DNA from: Gibbula magus
Taxonomy: Eukaryota > Mollusca > Gastropoda > Trochida > Trochidae
Length of the DNA stretch: 64,000 nucleotides
Direction: 5' to 3'
Assembly (NCBI GenBank): GCA_936450465.1
Contig: OW388297.1
Location: 51,006,630 to 51,070,629 of the forward strand
Part shown: piece by piece, positions 48,086 through 60,468 of the stretch
Numbering within the stretch: the first letter of the stretch is position 1
How the letters are laid out: every line of letters starts with the position of its first letter
Notes under the pieces: model-generated
What the model was told of the DNA's origin: nothing
Databases searched by the model: none
Seen by the model: the letters and a program-made list of their open reading frames with translations, nothing else
Translations under genes and position numbers: made by a program

Positions 48086-48814
48086 CTTTTCAACACAAAA
48101 CCATACTCTCCAGCACGCCTGAAAATAAAAGCATTGCAACTATACAAAATATTTAAATCAATGAAGACCAATGTTATATCTTGTAATTCAATCTTACACA
48201 CTGCCATCACCAAACAATTCATGGCGCTTAATAAAAATTATATAAGTACATATAATATATAAGTGTATGATACAAGAGATAAATTTGGTCTGCATCACCC
48301 CTTTTATAGGGGTGATTAATAATGACTCAAAATCAGGAATTTCTCGAAAAGATTTATTAAAAATTATTGATAAAATAACCATAAACACCAATCAACTCAT
48401 CGATTTCACCAAATATTAAATTTATAAGACAACCATTATTCTCACAATATACATGGATAAGAAGGTATCTACATATAATATATATGCTTATATATGCTTG
48501 AACAATGTTCATTTGGCAGTTAAATTTTCAGACACAAATATTTAAAAAGTGGTTTTAGAATCAAGGCAATTTAGCAACATTCTAATCCTTATACGTAATG
48601 CTAAACATTAATGAGTTTCTGCATATGAATTAATAATTAAATAAATCCTTTAAAATAAGTTTGGGTGTTTTCAACATAATATTTTCACACCATCAGAATC
48701 ATTTAAAAAAAAAAAGGTTAATGCTCAATCCCTTTGTTCTGGAGAAAACATGTTATAGTAATATATATGTTTACAAAGCTTTTGTAGTTTACTCCCTTAA
48801 AAGATCTGTATAAG

Positions 48815-48892
48815 TCAAAGGATTTGGAAAGGTAGTTGAGATTCAGGATGGTCTTTTGTAAACTGCATTATATCTTCTTTGGCATCCTTCAC
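48815..48892 (-). CDS. Possible alternative terminal exon, 25 codons
   Basis: Preceded by TTTCAG and open for 25 codons to a TGA (starts VKDAKEDIMQ). Its phase (0) does not match the donor of the ORF exon at 49307, so the connection is unproven. Confidence 0.25.
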   Translation of the reverse strand: MKDAKEDIMQFTKDHPESQLPFQIL

Positions 48893-49121
48893 CTGAAACA
48901 TGAATGAAGAAACTTTTAGTTTAGCATCGAAATGCAACATGACAAAAATAACACAATCGATGAACATATCCAGTCTCCTGGAAACATTTTAACAAATGTA
49001 GTAAAGTGTAACATGTTATGGAATAACTCAATTGGGTATATACAAATGGTTGTTGTGAAAAATTAACTGACATCAAATCAAGTGATCAATCAGTAAAAAC
49101 TGTCATTATTTTAGTGGGACT

Positions 49122-49903
49122 TCAACGTTCTGTAATCACTGATCCTGTCAGTTCTGGTTTCCTACAAAAAGGGCAAAAATAAGTCACAAAAGAGTCAAAA
49201 ATAAAATGGCAGATACAAAATTTTTTTACCAAAATATATCCATACAATTGTTATGTATTTGTGATAGTCTTTAAATATAAAGGAATTTGGTTCAATATTT
49301 ACTCACCACAGCTGAGTGAATGCTAACAGTTTCTTGTATTTCTTCATCACATCATCTTTCTTGTCAAGGCAGACTGTCATCAGGAAAATTCCTTCTCCAA
49401 CTGCATAACATAGATACATCTAAATATACTGGTCTGGTCCTAAATGAGCTATATGAGCATCAACCAAGTATTTAATGATGAACATATTGTCATATGCTTC
49501 TTTCAGAACTTATTTTAGCAAATACAATTGTTAAACATCTACACCCTTATTACACATCTTAATTCAAGTAATTAAACACAACCAGTTACACTAGTCAAAC
49601 CTCACTACAATGGAATTCGATAGTAACATGTGGTTTATGGATATTACTTCATGTTAGATATATAAACATTATCAGAACTCTCATATATATCATTTATATA
49701 AATAACAAATATTACTAAAATATATATGTACTGTTGGTGCTAAGCATATAATAAACGTACGTTAAATGAGTCATTACAAACTCCTTTGACAAATGAAAAC
49801 AACATAGAAAGCAATCGGACGACGTTGTGAAATCTCAAATCAACCTACCTTTCAAAGTCTTGATTGGAACCATAAGTGTGTCGTTCAGGGAACATAGAGA
49901 CAT
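49122..49903 (-). CDS. Three-exon small ORF of unknown function inside the CACTG element
   Basis: Joining 49849-49903, 49307-49400 and 49122-49161 on the minus strand gives 189 nt, 62 residues with an ATG and a TGA. Both introns (448 and 145 bp) have consensus ends: GTAGGT with TATGCAG, and GTGAGT with TTTGTAG. The phases agree at both junctions, and an in-frame stop lies upstream of the ATG. The peptide starts MSLCSLNDTL, has a central Lys-rich stretch (KKDDVMKKYKK) and ends VITER. I recognise no family. A YY1-like ATGGCGGCC lies about 100 bp upstream. It could be an element gene, a captured host gene fragment, or chance, though three matching exons make chance less likely. Confidence 0.45.
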
Positions 49904-50288
49904 ATATTCACAGTAACATCAACTTTTGGCTTCATGTGCACTTCGAATGACCAGAAACGTGTGCATCAACAACGTGTAAATAGACAAGAGGATGCTGGAG
50001 AAATATGGCGGCCACAGGGATACACATCTGTTCTTAATTAACTCTCCCGCCCAAACTGACCAATGTAACCCGACCCATTGGGGAAATTCTCAAACATGTT
50101 TAGGAAAGTGTTTAGCCAATGGTGTAATGTATGTATAAACACGTTTAGAAATGTGTTTAAAAGCTCTTCATGTTTAAATAACAGATGTAATATCGTTCTT
50201 GTGCTTAGCCATTAAGCACTATCCTAAACATGTGGAGCATTAAACATGTAACGGTGGTGTTTAATTGCTAAACGCGATGTTTACAGTG

Positions 50289-51640
50289 TACTATTTTCCC
50301 AGCAAAAACTGTTACTTTTTTCCGTTAATTTTTTTCCTGTTCCTTTTTTTCGAGCACCACAAAATAATCCTGATCGTATTGATACGTTAAGGGAGCACGC
50401 ATGTTCCCAGATGTATATGTACTTGTATTTCAGTTCAATCAAACGTCATTACGCGTGTTAATACTTCAAAAGATTTCAAATAATTTAATTCATTCATCAA
50501 TCGTTTACAATCGTCGTTTTAACAGTACTGCATACAACTTAGTTCATGTGCCACACATAATTGTGAGTAGCGTATTTTCATAAATAACAATGTTTCTATG
50601 GACAAGACAAGTGCATGTTGTTATAAGATATTTACATGTTATCGTTTAGACGTCAAGGCGCTGTTGCACGCAATTCAACTGTGATAATGATGTTTCGTTT
50701 CGGTTGATTTTGTTGAAAAACATTATTCACCTTGGAGACTTGCATAGCTGAGACACGATTTATAACGTTGCGGAACAACAAAGGACCAATAAATGCGATA
50801 TAAGGATTTTCAGTTCGGAAAAATATAACCTTTTTCTTGTCTAAACAATATTCTTTGGTAAGTTTTTTGTTACTTCGGTGCATCTAAGTTCAGTGTGAAA
50901 ATGTTTTTTAAAGATTAAAAGGTGAACTGTTACAGTGTGTTGTGTTATGATCATCCTGGGCAAAAGAAACGCCATTTATATTTTAAAAGAGTAAAACACG
51001 AAATATTTATGCCGGATAGAGTCGATTTTGAGCAGTATATGTGTTTTGTAACGATTTCATTGAACAGGGTCTAATAATTTTAGTGTTATGTTTCTACAGA
51101 CACATAGAAGGGTGCAACACATCGTTTTTTAAAATCATTTCGACAGAATGGTTAAGTTAAAAAGTTAAAACTTTAGGAAATATGGAAATTCAAGTAAAGG
51201 TGAACTGTTACAATCAACGAGGACGCGAAACGGTCTATTTGTCACCATAATTACACACTATTTCTTTGCTGTATATGCACCTTCCCGGCGCCTGTACCAT
51301 TAGGTGGATTAACTCTATCAGTCGATATCGGTGATTACCATGCTCTCATAGAACATATTGTGAAACTGTTAATGGAAAAGTAAAGAAACAGGTTATTTCC
51401 ATTACAGCTTAAGGCGTAATTTGTAGGCGAATGTACAATATGATTTTGGGAAACACTGAAGTCTCCCGATGTAAGCATAGTTTAAAATAAACAGGGCTCG
51501 CCATTCATCTGTACCATCTGGTATACGAGAATTAAATAAGAAAAGAGACTGTGTGTAAAACTGGGGTGGGGTGTTATGGGGGCGGGTTGGGGGTGTGGGG
51601 TGGGTGAATTTGTGACTTGATTTAACTGTGATCTAATTGT
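50289..51640. other. No gene recognised
   Basis: A family C-like left end (GGGCAAAAGAAACGCC) near 50958 is the only recognisable repeat piece. Short frames have no domains. A G-rich patch lies at 51560-51610. Confidence 0.45.
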
Positions 51641-51679
51641 GAATTATGTAACTTGGTTTATACATGTGTGTATTGTATC

Positions 51680-51958
51680 TATATTTATCTCTATGTGATA
51701 TATAAATTTGATGTATTTTTGTTTTTCTTGAAAACAGTGTACAAGAAATGTCCAATGGACATTAAAGAGGTATCTTATCTTATCTTATCTTATCTTATCC
51801 TATCCTATCCTATCCTATCCTATCCTATCCTATCCTATCCTATCCTATCCTATCTGATCTTATCTGATCTTATCTTATCTTATCTTATCTTATCTTATCT
51901 TATCTTATCTTATCTTATCTTATCTTATCTTATCTTATCTTATCTTATCTTATCTTAA
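51680..51958 (+). repeat. TATCT pentamer array, probably a LINE tail
   Basis: About 190 bp of TTATC and TCCTA units from 51770, preceded by GACATTAAAGAGG. It resembles the tail of the LINE end at 62386-62728. No coding remnant precedes it. The 101-codon frame is the repeat translated. Confidence 0.85.
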
Positions 51959-52214
51959 AATGTCCAAGATAAGATCTAATATCCCATATGAATAAGCATG
52001 GTAAGGTATGAAAGGTGTAATTCATTGACCAATGCAAAGTTTTGTCAGAAAGCATCGTGACGCAAGGTCAAGGTCACGTCAAAAATCATTATTTCATCTT
52101 GAGGGTTTCATCACAATTGATGTCATTGTCAAGTTTTACAGGACTGTCACTGACCAATCTAGTTGTGACCGATGTTAAAGTTTCCGAAAAATGGTTGTTG
52201 TGCCATGGTCAAGG

Positions 52215-52556
52215 TCAGAAGCAAATTTTATTTTTTCAAATTTTCCATTTATAATGATAATTTATGTCATTTATATTTACTTTAGAGGGTAAAACATCTT
52301 TTTAAACAAACCAAATATCCGTAGTGGTAATAACGGTGTTGCGTATAAAGCAAAAGTTGCATGGCCATTTTATTGTGAACACATTTTATTATTTCGAATT
52401 ACAAAAACGATCCCAATGGCTTTACGGAACCATGTACACTCACTTTTAACTTGATTTTCCAAAGAGAAAAGGATGTGTAACCATTGGTGACATTAATTTC
52501 CAAATACATTTCATCGACTTATGTTGGCGAAAATCCGTGCTACTGTCCCTTTTAAA
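52215..52556 (+). repeat. Family A MITE, left terminus missing
   Basis: Internal block and right end (CCGTGCTACTGTCCCTTTTAA) present; left terminus lost at the junction with AAGGTCA-repeat sequence. Confidence 0.88.
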
Positions 52557-52884
52557 CATTATCTGATCTGAAAGGCCTCATCACAATGAGTTATTCGGTC
52601 ATCAAACGGACGTGGGAGCACTCACAAAACCCACATAAATCTCATCCAATGCAATCAATTTGCTGGTGCGTTGACTACAGCTATTCGTTTACAATAAGAG
52701 ATTGTTTTATATTGGCGGTGATGTTACGATAGTCGGATACTGTATTGGAACGCTAAGGTCATGTTGTGTTCTTTAAACAATGAACCTACATGTATGTGGC
52801 TAAGGGCGAATGGAACACTTAACTTGAATGCTAAGGTCATGTTATTGCAACATTGAACTTGTTAGGCTAATTGAGAATAGAACT

Positions 52885-53200
52885 CTTTTGGGAAGGCTAA
52901 GGTCAAGTAGAATAGTTGCAACAGTGAACCCGTGTGGCTAAGGGTTAAGTAGATTAGTTGCAACTGTGAACCCGTGTGGCTAAGGGTTAAGTAGAGTAGT
53001 TGCAACAGTGAACCCGTGTGGCTAAGGGTTAAGTAGAGTAGTTGGAACAGTGAACCCGTGTGGCTAAGGGTTAAGTAGAGTAGTTGGAACAGTGAACCCG
53101 TGTAGCTAAGGGTTAAGTAGAGTAGTTGGAACAGTGAACCCGTGTGGCTAAGGTCAAGTAGAGTAGTTTCAACAGTGAACCCGTGTGGCTAAGGTTTAAG
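52885..53200 (+). repeat. 42-bp minisatellite, about 7 units
   Basis: The unit contains AACAGTGAACCCGTGTGGCT and AAGGGTTAAGTAGAGTAGTT. Later units are nearly identical; degenerate units extend back to about 52740. Confidence 0.95.
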
Positions 53201-55787
53201 TCGACACTCTATTTGAATTCTATGGTTTATGAAGTGTCGTTGCAACTATGTTCATGTTAGGGACAGTGTACTGAAAGTTCAATGTTATTCCTGTTCCGTT
53301 ATCACAGTTGACGTTGGCAATAACGGGGCAGGTTATTTCAGGACTTAAACGGTCTGGTTTATTATTGTAAGCCTGGTTTTGTCCCGATCGATTCTGTTAG
53401 CGAGATCTTTGCGTTCTGTTGATCGCCCAACGATATTGGTTGGGTGGGGACGTACCTAGATGCAATCAGGCCATTATCAAAGCGCGCTGGGTACTTCGAT
53501 CTCGGCTGATTTATGTCGATACGGCTTAATAAACTCGATGGTGGCCAACGAAAACATAGAATCATTCTATATCCAAAGACCAGAAATGCATTGTCATTAA
53601 CTTGTCAAGCCTGACATACTTTGTGTTCGAATTCGGCATGACTTTTGTTTTGTTTCGATGCAAATATAAATGGTTTACTTCTTTGCAATCATTGATAGTT
53701 CTGAATCCAGCATTCATAAGTCATAACACTGTATGTAAATTTAAATAAATTAGGCTCTTTTCTATTTGTAGGACATGGCTCCATATACATGTACATACAG
53801 GCAAAATCGATAACAAAACGCAATATTCGCTAAGGTGACATGCTCGCCCACCCTACATTATCACCAGAATTGAGAACATGGTCACCAAATCAACTGGGCC
53901 ATTCATCTCATATAGGAGAAGATTGGTGTGGGATATTAAGAGAGTTTAGTGAATGGTTCTTGATAATATTTCGCTTACCAGAGTAACATGCAAGTTCACA
54001 TGCTGAAAAGAAGCCTCGCTGTGACAATAAGAATATTGTCAAGATCGCCAAAATGTAATCAGTACTGAACAGAATCTTAGTTCTTGAGTTATTCCAGTAC
54101 GTATTACGGACATGCGTACGGACTTTCGTACGGAGGTTCGCTGCCAGAAATCCATAGTGGACAGGAGCATAATATATTAATTATGTGCATAACATAGATG
54201 TTTCATTGTACATCTTGTTAGAAAGAACACTGTCATGGTTCAACTTCAAAATACAAGAATGAGTAATCAGACAGGGCATATACTGTTTTTGATCTTTGTC
54301 GATAACATTAGTAAAAGCTTATTATTAATAACAATTCCGTAAACAATGGCAAAGGTAGATACGTTCCGCATCAACACCACTGATCTAGTGTACAAGAATG
54401 ACTTCTTAAGTCTCATAATTATCTATGACAATTTGAAAAGAGAGGACTGTTTAACCATAACGAGTCGGATATACGTTCATTAAATAACTTTGTTATGCTT
54501 CGACGCCAGTATAGAAAGGGTGACTTCCCAAACACAGAATGTCCTATTTTCGATCAATACTTGGCACGAGAAGCACTCAGCGTGTTGATCAGCTTAAGAG
54601 GACTTTGCATTAGGTATAAACGACTGTGGAGCACGATAATGTGACCGTTAACTGTAGTTAATGTCATTGTTCAAAGGTATTGTATCTGGCATCATTGGTC
54701 TGAAGTACGTAGCCTGGATAAATGTTTAATGAATTTAACCCCGACTTCTGTTGTATTATATCTGACAATGACTCCTGGTTCTCTATTAACTGTGTATAGG
54801 TACGTTTATTGATATAGATAATAATGAAAAAATGAGGAAGGTTAATCACGATTTAGACTAAGTTTCTTGCTATTCTTGTAGAGTGGTAGACTGGCTGTCT
54901 AGCCTTCAAAACTGCGGGGTTCGATCTAAATTATCTTCAAATATGGTATCAGTCAACGGTAGCAGTGTACGTTCTGAACAATAAAACAACAAATTGGACA
55001 TGAATTGTGATGATTAGAATGAATTAAAAACTAATATATTCAACGTTACATATGCATCATAATTGATACATAAGTTTACAACATGTAAATGTTGTATTGT
55101 ATACTTGTACTGGATACAAGAACTACATATTGTTGCCATTGGGATGGCTACTTATATCAAGAACATTATAGATGTTTTAGTTTTTACTGTTATACGTACA
55201 TTTATTGAATGTCTGTTAAACCAGACGAAAAGATAGACATAAATATTGTATCAAACTATCATAAACACTGAACATACATAATAAACCTTCATGGATTTAA
55301 GGCGGACGTCCAGTCATGGCTTGGTTATGATACCATAAACAATAATATAATAATGAATAAAATAATAAATAAAATAAAAAAATAAATATAATTACTTACA
55401 CTTTAATAAGACCTAATGTCAACTATACTATCATATTTGGGTAATATAGATATGTGAGTATGCGTAAAGTTTTGTTTGATAAACTCATTGTTTCAACTTA
55501 TTTCAATTTGAAATCCAAACATTAAAATTCATTCCACAAATTATCATTCCTTGAAAACTGATAAACTTTTACTTTTGAAGAATAAAAGCTTATTTGTGTT
55601 TTAATTATATTTCGTCTGAGGAGCGTTATTTATTTCAAATCATCTGGTTAATAACACATTCGGTGCAAACAAACTTTTTGTGAAATATCTTTAAGAGCTT
55701 GATGGCAATACATAAGGGAAGTGATTCAACCTCAGTGCGATTATCATCAATTTTCTACGTGCATCATTAACATTACGCCATGTGCAC
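53201..55787. other. No gene recognised
   Basis: 53360-53560 is less AT-rich and holds AATAAACTCG, which might be a piece of an LTR, but no paired copy exists here. A degenerate tRNA-like segment with a B-box-like GGGTTCGATC lies at about 54880-54930. Confidence 0.4.
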
Positions 55788-56019
55788 TTAAAGGGGCAGT
55801 AGCACGTTTTTCTGGTGAAATAAGTCGATGAAATGTAATTGAAAAATATGCATGCATTTTTTGCTTTATACACAATATCGTTATTACCACTATGGATAAT
55901 TGGTTTGTGTAATAAGATGTTTTACCCTCTAAAGTTAATATGAATGATATAAACTAGCATTATAAATGGGAAATTTGAAAAAAATAAAATTTGCAAAAAA
56001 CGTGCTACTTCCCCTTTAA
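55788..56019 (-). repeat. Family A MITE, internally deleted
   Basis: TTAA-AGGGGCAGTAGCACG to CGTGCTACTTCCCCTTTAA, but only 232 bp. The segment with the GGCCGCCAT motif is missing. Confidence 0.92.
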
Positions 56020-56639
56020 AAGGGATCATGGTATGATGATGTTTATAACAAACAGTATCAACATAACCGTATGACTGTGGTACCAATTCACAAAATGTGG
56101 CATGACAGAATGGTCAGAAGGTGCAATAGCCGTAATTGGGACGAAAATATAGAGATACAGACTTTATTCTCAATGAGACATTTCGACACAAGTGTTTGTG
56201 TTCTTATAAAGCGGAGGCAACAAATGGTTGGGAAATGAACAAAAATAACATTATATGAGATTAATTTAATCATAAGAACATAAAATGACGTAACAGGCAG
56301 AACCCGACTTCATTTTGCCGTGTTTAGTCATGTATTTAATATTCTAAAGAGGGACAAACAAGAAGAGGTTTCAAAAGTTGGACATGAAGTCATTTCAACG
56401 AGCGGCAATGGTTGATTGTGATTTATACTATGCTTTATGTATGGCTTGTATTTTAACAGCTCTGGACAGGAAAAGGTACAAGGGTCAGTGTGGCTTCGTC
56501 TTGTTGCCATGCATCAATGAAGACATGATATTTGCACTTTGATAGGGGAACATATATACTTCCGGGATGCAGATGTACTTTTTTGCTTCATCGTCAATTT
56601 CGAAAAAGTTACCTTCTAGCGACAGTAGGTTAAACCCGA

Positions 56640-56880
56640 AAGAAGGATTTATTATATAATCTGACTGTGTCCAATTTTAACACGACCAACAAATCTTACA
56701 TGTACAGGGTTACCAAATATACAATTTAGAATCCCACGTGGCCAAGGAGTCTGCATATACAATTTCAGCTCTCTGGAGTCATTGGTTCTGGGGGAGGAGT
56801 AAAAATAGCGGAAGGTTTTACGGACTGACGGGCGCCGGACGCCATGCCATGTCATAAGCCCATCGGGCCTTTCAACAAAT
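56640..56880 (-). repeat. Probable dispersed repeat remnant
   Basis: The GGACTGACGGGCGCCGGACG and GCCATGCCATGTCATAAGCC stretch followed by GGGCCTTTC resembles a repeat I associate with marine invertebrate genomes. Only one copy lies here, so this rests on recall. Confidence 0.35.
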
Positions 56881-57344
56881 TATATCAGAATGGTACAAAG
56901 CCTGTCACATATAGTCAATTCCAAGTGCTATGATAATCCGTGAACAGTTAATTACGCACATATCTACACTGTTAATCAATATATAAAGAGCCTATTGAAC
57001 CTCGGACTCTCATGTTAGTACATGAAACTCGTGTGATCAATTTCCAAGTCTAAAGAAAGAACAGCCATGATTTACAGTTAAGATTAAAATGATCCTATCA
57101 TCAAGTATGTTAAAAGATTGCTTACACAATTCACTTCTAAAACCATGCGAATATTTAGATAAGAACTGTTATGGGAAAACTCTTTAACTCATGACTTAAC
57201 AAATTCAATGAACCACAACCAAAGCTATAGAGTATGTCTTTACTTAACATTAGACATATCAGAACATGTATGTTATGGTGAGTTGCTCCATATAATGTTT
57301 TATGAGTGTTGATGGAATTATGAAAGGGTGTTCAATAATTTATC

Positions 57345-57745
57345 CAAAGACACTGAGGGGCAAAATAAAATATCCATGATTTTGTAACAAAGTTCAACGC
57401 ATAAAAGTATGCCGGATTTTAAATTGTTGTGACGAGGATATATCTCGTCAAAAGATGTACACAATTTCATTCATAAGAGTACAATGTAGGATGTTTTAAT
57501 ATTCTATATCTGTTCATACACTCAAGAACACTGAAAATGCTATTTCAACGGATTATGTTATACATAATGTTTGGTAATTAAGGTTAAATGTTATGCAATA
57601 TTGAATTATGTCAGTGCAAGATGTTGTCGACGGAATGAACCTTCTTGGACTTGACGCAACGTTACAGCAGTGCTCTGTATGCCATAAAACAATCCAGAAA
57701 GCCATTGCTTTTTACTGACATGGTTTTACGGTGTTTCAGTCGTGC
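57345..57745 (+). repeat. Family C fragment
   Basis: Left end GAGGGGCAAAATAAAATAT and internal AACCTTCTTGGACTTGACGC fit family C; strongly diverged. Confidence 0.55.
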
Positions 57746-58865
57746 TCATCACTTGTTGAATTTATTCAATAAGATTGTGGTGCCTCATAAAAAAAACGAT
57801 CCATTTTACCCATTCAGAAATATAAAAAATGAGAGCTTCAACAAAAAGCTGCCAAAAAGAAGAGATCTACATTTGTAATTTAGCATACACAATTCCTCAT
57901 GAGTTATTTATATGTATATTTATACGTGAAAAATCAACTTTTGCAAAACGTAGCATTTAAGTCATTGCAGTCGGGTTTTTGACGCCCTTACATTTGTCAC
58001 GTACTTGATGATGTTCATCAAAGCAATAGGTTGGTGATATCCAGAATTCCTTTACACTAACGACGCGGCGATATCTTCAAAGAGATATCTCAAGCGATAT
58101 TTGCTGTGGAGATTTGGGGATTGGGGATGTTCATTTCTGCTCGCCTCCATTTATTTGTTTTATCTTAAGCAGCGATCAGGTGAGTTCCTAAGTGCTATAT
58201 CGATGGTCCAAATCTGATAACATTGAATTGATCAACTCAAGCTAATGGGAACTGGTGTGAATTGACCTCTGTCTCCATGTGGTACTCGTTTAGTTCAGGG
58301 GGACTTGAATAATTATCCCGAGACATAACAACAAGTATTGATACTGTCACTATGTGATGGAACCCTACCTGAATGTAATTAACAAGCAGGAAGCAAACGA
58401 CAGGTTGCTGAATGAAGAATGGTTTCAGGTTGAGGTCAAAATGATCTTCTTAGCAAGTTCGGGTTTTTCGGGGTTCGCACCCGGTCATTTTACTCAGAAC
58501 CCTGTAAACATTCGTCGATACTGTATGTAATATAGGTAGTGAATCAAACGCTTTTTAACTTGAAAGATGGCGTTCAAAGAAGGCTATCGAAATTTGCAAG
58601 ATTTTTTAACAAAAACGTTTTCTTAGAATCTTATGGTTGTGTTTAGAATAGAAAAATAACAAATCTCAATATTTCGTCAGTTTCAGACAAAATGCCGAAT
58701 GAATATTTCCAAAAACATAACTCATTTCCTTTTTTATGAATGTGCATTCATTATCAGCAAATTCCTCTGAACACGTAACTTTTTTTTATATTCAAATTCA
58801 AAGAGGTGTAACATTTCTTTTGGCGTTCAGTTTATTTTGTTATAAATATATGTACCTGAAACTAA
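57746..58865. other. No gene seen
   Basis: Mixed sequence with nothing recognised, apart from a family C-like right end near 58800-58835 (AACATTTCTTTTGGCG). Confidence 0.45.
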
Positions 58866-59438
58866 ACTCACGTGCAAAAGAAACGTCCCCACATTTTGAA
58901 AACATTATAAAATGAAAAATTGATGTCGGAGAAAGTAGATTTTGAATGTATTTGGTAACCACATGTGTTGTATAGAAGTATTCACAATTTCATACATCAG
59001 AGTATGCTTCTTTTATTTTTACATCTGTTCAAATACACATTGGGTCTTAACTCGCTTTTTAAAGATGTTTTTGACCCACAATATTTGGTATTTAAGTTTA
59101 AAACATTGAAAAGGTATAAATTTAATTAATTAAAGATGTCCTCGACATAAATAACCTTCTTTGATTTAAATTTGTTGACGCGTCATTACTGTAGGACGTC
59201 ACAAAACAAGCCAAAACTGGCTTTTTGAGGCTTCTATCTCGTCTAGTTAAGGAGATTCCAAAACGACCATTTCTTAAAACTTGTGTTTCTCAGAGTTATG
59301 AATAGATAATGTTTTGAAAATTCATAATTAGTATTGTTGTGTTCTGAAGACATGATGTAACGCTGTTTCAGTCGCATTTATCGCCCGTCGATTGAAATAT
59401 CTTGTATTTTGTATGGGGACGTTTCTTTTGAACGTGAG
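58866..59438 (+). repeat. Family C MITE, full length
   Basis: Termini ACTCACGTGCAAAAGAAACG and CGTTTCTTTTGAACGTGAGT. Inside are GATGTCGGAGAAAGTAGATT, CGACATAAATAACCTTC and GGAGATTCCAAAACGAC. The best complete copy of this family. Confidence 0.9.
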
Positions 59439-59973
59439 TATACTTGTCTTGTATAGACCGTTCCTCTGATTAGAGGCGTTCTCCCTGTTACAAAGCCACT
59501 ACAACATCCAATCACAGCATGTCTGCTTCTTATCAGTGTCATCTTTACTTATACCTAATACAAGTGCTGTGAAAAACTATTTTGAGGCATTAATTGAATC
59601 TGAAAGAGGTCTTTCCGACCTTGCAGATGTGAATACACAATTTAATAAAATGAACACATATTTATTTACAACGATGTCTCTCCAAAATAATCTACGTCAT
59701 GCAATTCCACAATAGGGAAATGATATTGGGTGTGAAATGAACCGTGTGTCCTTTGTTGATAATTTTATTAATCAAATAGGGTAGGGCATCGATAATGTAA
59801 TTATAAAACCGGAAGTGATTGACAGGTCACCTAATGATGAAAAGTGTGGTCAGCGTGGCATAGGACGCGTATGTTGTGGTGTAGTGGTAGAGTGGTCGTC
59901 ACCCCATGCCATTCATTTAGTAAAGAGATCCACTATCTTCTCAGTTGTGTTCCTTATTTATCGTTGATGTTCA

Positions 59974-60325
59974 CTTAAAGGTGCATCCATTGTGTTTCAT
60001 GAAATTTTATTTGGCTTTAATACGTTCCAACACACCATATGTGCTGTTTACAATACAAACAAATTCACTCAGCTTGCATATTCATCCCCAATCGCCAAAC
60101 ATATCATAATTACTAGTTTCCAATTAAAATCGAGTAACATCATTATGCATGTGCAGAAACCGAAACTGCACGTCCTATTTACATGCACAGTAGTTATATG
60201 ACCTATTGAACATTATCAACCCAAATCTGTTAGTTTGTCTGGTTTAAATAAGATTCCAAAAGTACGTTTGACTCATTGGCGCGCGCCACACGCGGTGCAT
60301 TGTCCGGTTTTCGATCAGAAAGCGA
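59974..60325 (-). repeat. Family E dispersed repeat, copy 3
   Basis: On the minus strand it runs from GGACAATGCACCGCGTGTGG to TTTCATGAAACACAATGGAT and ends GCACCTTTAA. The 69-codon plus frame inside is a shadow. Confidence 0.75.
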
Positions 60326-60468
60326 TACTTTAACCTTCATATCGTCAATATACTAAGTCGCGTATCATCAAAATGATAGTTTTCGGTAACAGTTGGTACT
60401 TCTCGATAAAATAATACCATTCATAACGTTTTGCATATTTGACCCCCAACAACACAATGAATGTACCT

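Larger units (their letters stand above)
47826..50288. mobile_element. CACTG-ended DNA transposon-like element, 2.46 kb
   Basis: Both ends are flanked by TA and start CACTGTAAA. The first 23 bases of each end agree at 20 positions. AAACACGTTTAG-type subterminal motifs crowd both ends. This layout fits CACTA/EnSpm-type elements, which begin CACTR and carry subterminal repeats. No transposase domain is visible, so it would be non-autonomous. It contains a long palindrome and a small spliced ORF. Confidence 0.65.

Noticed and set aside
50650..50680. Another family A terminus (GGCGCTGTTGCACG)
   Set aside because: Only about 14 bases match and neither the core nor an opposite end follows.
51653..51958. 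A 101-codon open frame with a repeated SYLIL pattern
   Set aside because: Direct translation of the TATCT pentamer array.
52885..53200. CRISPR-like repeat-spacer array
   Set aside because: Head-to-tail units with no unique spacers, in an animal genome; it is a minisatellite.
53247..53560. Solo LTR
   Set aside because: There is an AATAAA and a composition shift, but no second copy, no convincing TG..CA boundaries and no target duplication.
59992..60201. A 69-codon plus-strand gene
   Set aside because: It lies wholly within family E and is not kept open in the other copies.
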